A DNA stretch of 40,236 nt from Entamoeba histolytica HM-1:IMSS (taxonomy: Eukaryota > Evosea > Mastigamoebida > Endamoebidae): positions 1 to 40,236 of the forward strand of contig NW_001915008.1 of NCBI RefSeq assembly GCF_000208925.1, read 5' to 3'. The stretch's first letter is position 1. Each line of letters begins with the position of its first letter. Shown in pieces: positions 38,206 through 40,236 of the stretch. The notes under the pieces were generated by a model, which was given only the letters and a program-made list of their open reading frames with translations, did no database searches and was not told the DNA's origin. Position numbers and translations under genes: made by a program.

Positions 38206-40236
38206 GCAAATAAATAACAAGAAAAGAAATAAATAACAAATAAATAAGAAAGAATGATTCTTTGTTGTACTTTTAAATAAATAATAAATATTAATAAATT
38301 AATGAAATGAATAATAATGAGAATAATGTAATTTAAATAAAATGAAATAAAAAGAATGATAAATAATCTGTATTTCAATGAATAAAATATTATTTAATAT
38401 TCATATTTCATAAATTAATTAATTATTTCATTTATTATTCATTTTATTTAAAATATAAACTATTATATTTTATATTAAATTATTCAAAATAAATTTAAAT
38501 AAAAATTCATTTAATTTATTTAACGTTTTTAAATTATTTCATCAAATATACAGTAGAAATACAATCATATCATCTTTCTAATGATGTTCAATCATTATAC
38601 ATATTTATTATCTTTTTAATTATTTCTTCTTTATGATGAATAGTACTGACAAATTATTTTCTAGTTCCTATTTATCAATAAATCCATACCTTCTTTTATA
38701 AACACAAATATTTTGGTAATTTTGTTTTCTATTTATTTCTTTTATTTCTTTCTTGTTCTTCTTCTTATTGATTTTTTAGAAAGAATAATTTATTTAATTT
38801 CAGTTCTTTCAACTTCTTAATTATTATAACTAATTTATTCTATGTATTGTATTCTTTTATTTCTTTGTAATTTCTTTATTTTTATTTATTTGGGTATGCT
38901 TTTCTTGTTTAATGTTTTATTCTTTTTCTTCAGTAATACTCTGATAATCAATATCTCTTTTTCATTTATTCTACATCAATTAATGTTAATAATAGTATCA
39001 TTATCATCATCCTTACAATTCCATTTTAGCTTTTTGTATTATTATAACAAAATGAACATTTTGATTCATTAAATTACATTGGAAATGAATATTTTCCAGT
39101 TATTCCATTAAAAATTTCCAAAAATTTTTGTTGATATTTATCTACTTTTGTTTTCTTTTTTTCTTCGTGAACTTCTTTATAAATATAGCAATAACATTTG
39201 ATCAACACGATACAAACATATCTCTAAATGTCTAATATTGGAAAAAAATATTCTATATCATTTTATTCATTGTTTTATTATTTTATGAAAACCTTGATTG
39301 AAATTCAAAACAATATTAATTATTTAAATTTCTTTTTATTCTTTTTTTTAATATAATCAATACTATTTATTCATATATATTCTTTTCATTCTTCTGTGTC
39401 TTGTAACACAGATATAATAATAATAAATATATCTCATTTATCACTTTCTCATTATATTCATTTTATTTATTTAGTTTCTGATTTTGCGGTATTATTTTCT
39501 TTTAAAACATTCTTCTTCATTTTGAATTTACAAATTGTAATTTTTCAATCACTTATATTTCAAATGATTAGTAATTTAATTTATTTAATATTCATTGATT
39601 GTTGTTAGTTGATAGTCGGTTTAAATAACAATTAAACATGTCAATTATTTATTTATCAATTTGAAGAATTGAAGTTATTTATTATTAAAAAACATTTCAT
39701 TTTCGTTTGAAATAAATAACTGCAATTCTACATTTTTTAAATATTCTTCACAATATATTTTATTTAAATGAAAAACAACAAAATATTTTTAAAAATAAAA
39801 TATTTTATCGAATGTTATATAAACATTATTGTTGTTTTTATTTAATTTTTACATAAAAATATATATTTTTGAAATAAAAGGAAATAGAAAATATTTAAAA
39901 ATAAATGAATAAATTTATCGATAATTTAACATGACAATTTGTTTTTGTTTATGAGTTTGAAATACAAACATCATTAAATAAAAATAAATTTGTAATGTTA
40001 TGATTGAATAAAAACAATTAAATAATTTTACATATTTTTGAAATATATTTATTGTTATTATTTTTAATTTCCATTAAACAATTATTTTTTATTTTATTTA
40101 GTCACAATAATTATATTTTTATTCATAGATTATTAATTAGAATGGATGGTGATAATATTGTTAAATAATCAAAATAAAAGAATGAAATATGAATAAATTA
40201 TTTATTATTTCATCTTCATTAAACAAAAAGAAATAT
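38206..40236. other. AT-rich DNA, no gene seen
   Basis: This stretch of about 2 kb is rich in TTCATT, TTTATT and AATAAA words, like the first 660 bases of the window. The few open frames are hydrophobic Phe/Leu/Ile strings typical of T-rich DNA. I see no RNA gene, LINE motif or tandem repeat with a clear period. Confidence 0.6.

Noticed and set aside
1..40236. CRISPR arrays, bacterial operons, LTR elements
   Set aside because: No regular spaced repeats, no ribosome binding sites with operon layout and no LTR or integrase signals; the spliced genes show eukaryotic DNA.

Overview
The window looks like nuclear DNA from an Entamoeba species (E. histolytica, E. dispar or a close relative). The evidence is very AT-rich DNA, short intergenic regions, introns of 50-84 nt that all begin GTTTGT, GAACTTAAA-like promoter boxes just upstream of start codons, two Cys-rich transmembrane kinases of the Entamoeba TMK type, and LINE retrotransposons with a restriction-like endonuclease.

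Layout. 1-1009 is AT-rich DNA without genes. 1047-2348 encodes a PPP-family phosphatase with membrane segments. 3202-3732 is a small hypothetical gene. 4410-7499 (-) is a TMK receptor kinase. 7750-9639 (-) is an unrecognised protein with two CPCG modules and a possible ubiquitin-like C-terminus; it shares a 190-bp promoter region with a RhoGAP gene (9830-11647, +). 11648-12275 is intergenic and holds a possible small structured RNA. 12293-17074 (-) is a full-length but broken LINE ('element A') flanked by perfect 17-bp target-site duplications. 17290-23545 is a gene-dense block: a three-exon WD40 gene (+), a three-exon PHAF1/UPF0183-like gene (-), a two-exon CAMK/SNF1-like kinase (-), a papain-family protease (-) and a possible ANTH-domain gene (+). 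At 24248-24392 (+) is a strong candidate for the U1 spliceosomal RNA. 24931-26043 (-) resembles the TFIIH p62/TFB1 subunit. 26941-32235 (+) is a 1764-residue TMK. 32383-32842 (+) is a two-exon Sep15/SelM-like thioredoxin-fold protein. From 32880 on the DNA is mobile-element debris: a 0.7-kb fragment nearly identical to element A, then a second, strongly diverged LINE ('element B', -, about 33567-38205), then about 2 kb of AT-rich DNA.

The genes form no operon. Themes are signalling at the membrane (two TMKs, phosphatase, kinase, RhoGAP), secretory or phagocytic functions (protease, PHAF1-like, ANTH-like, SelM-like) and core nuclear functions (TFIIH subunit, U1 candidate). The six introns reconstructed by hand all start with GTTTGT. 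The proposed 5' end of the U1 candidate carries the exact complement, ACAAAC, 14 nt before its first stem-loop arm, so the RNA gene and the introns support each other. All calls come from reading the sequence by hand; no searches were run.
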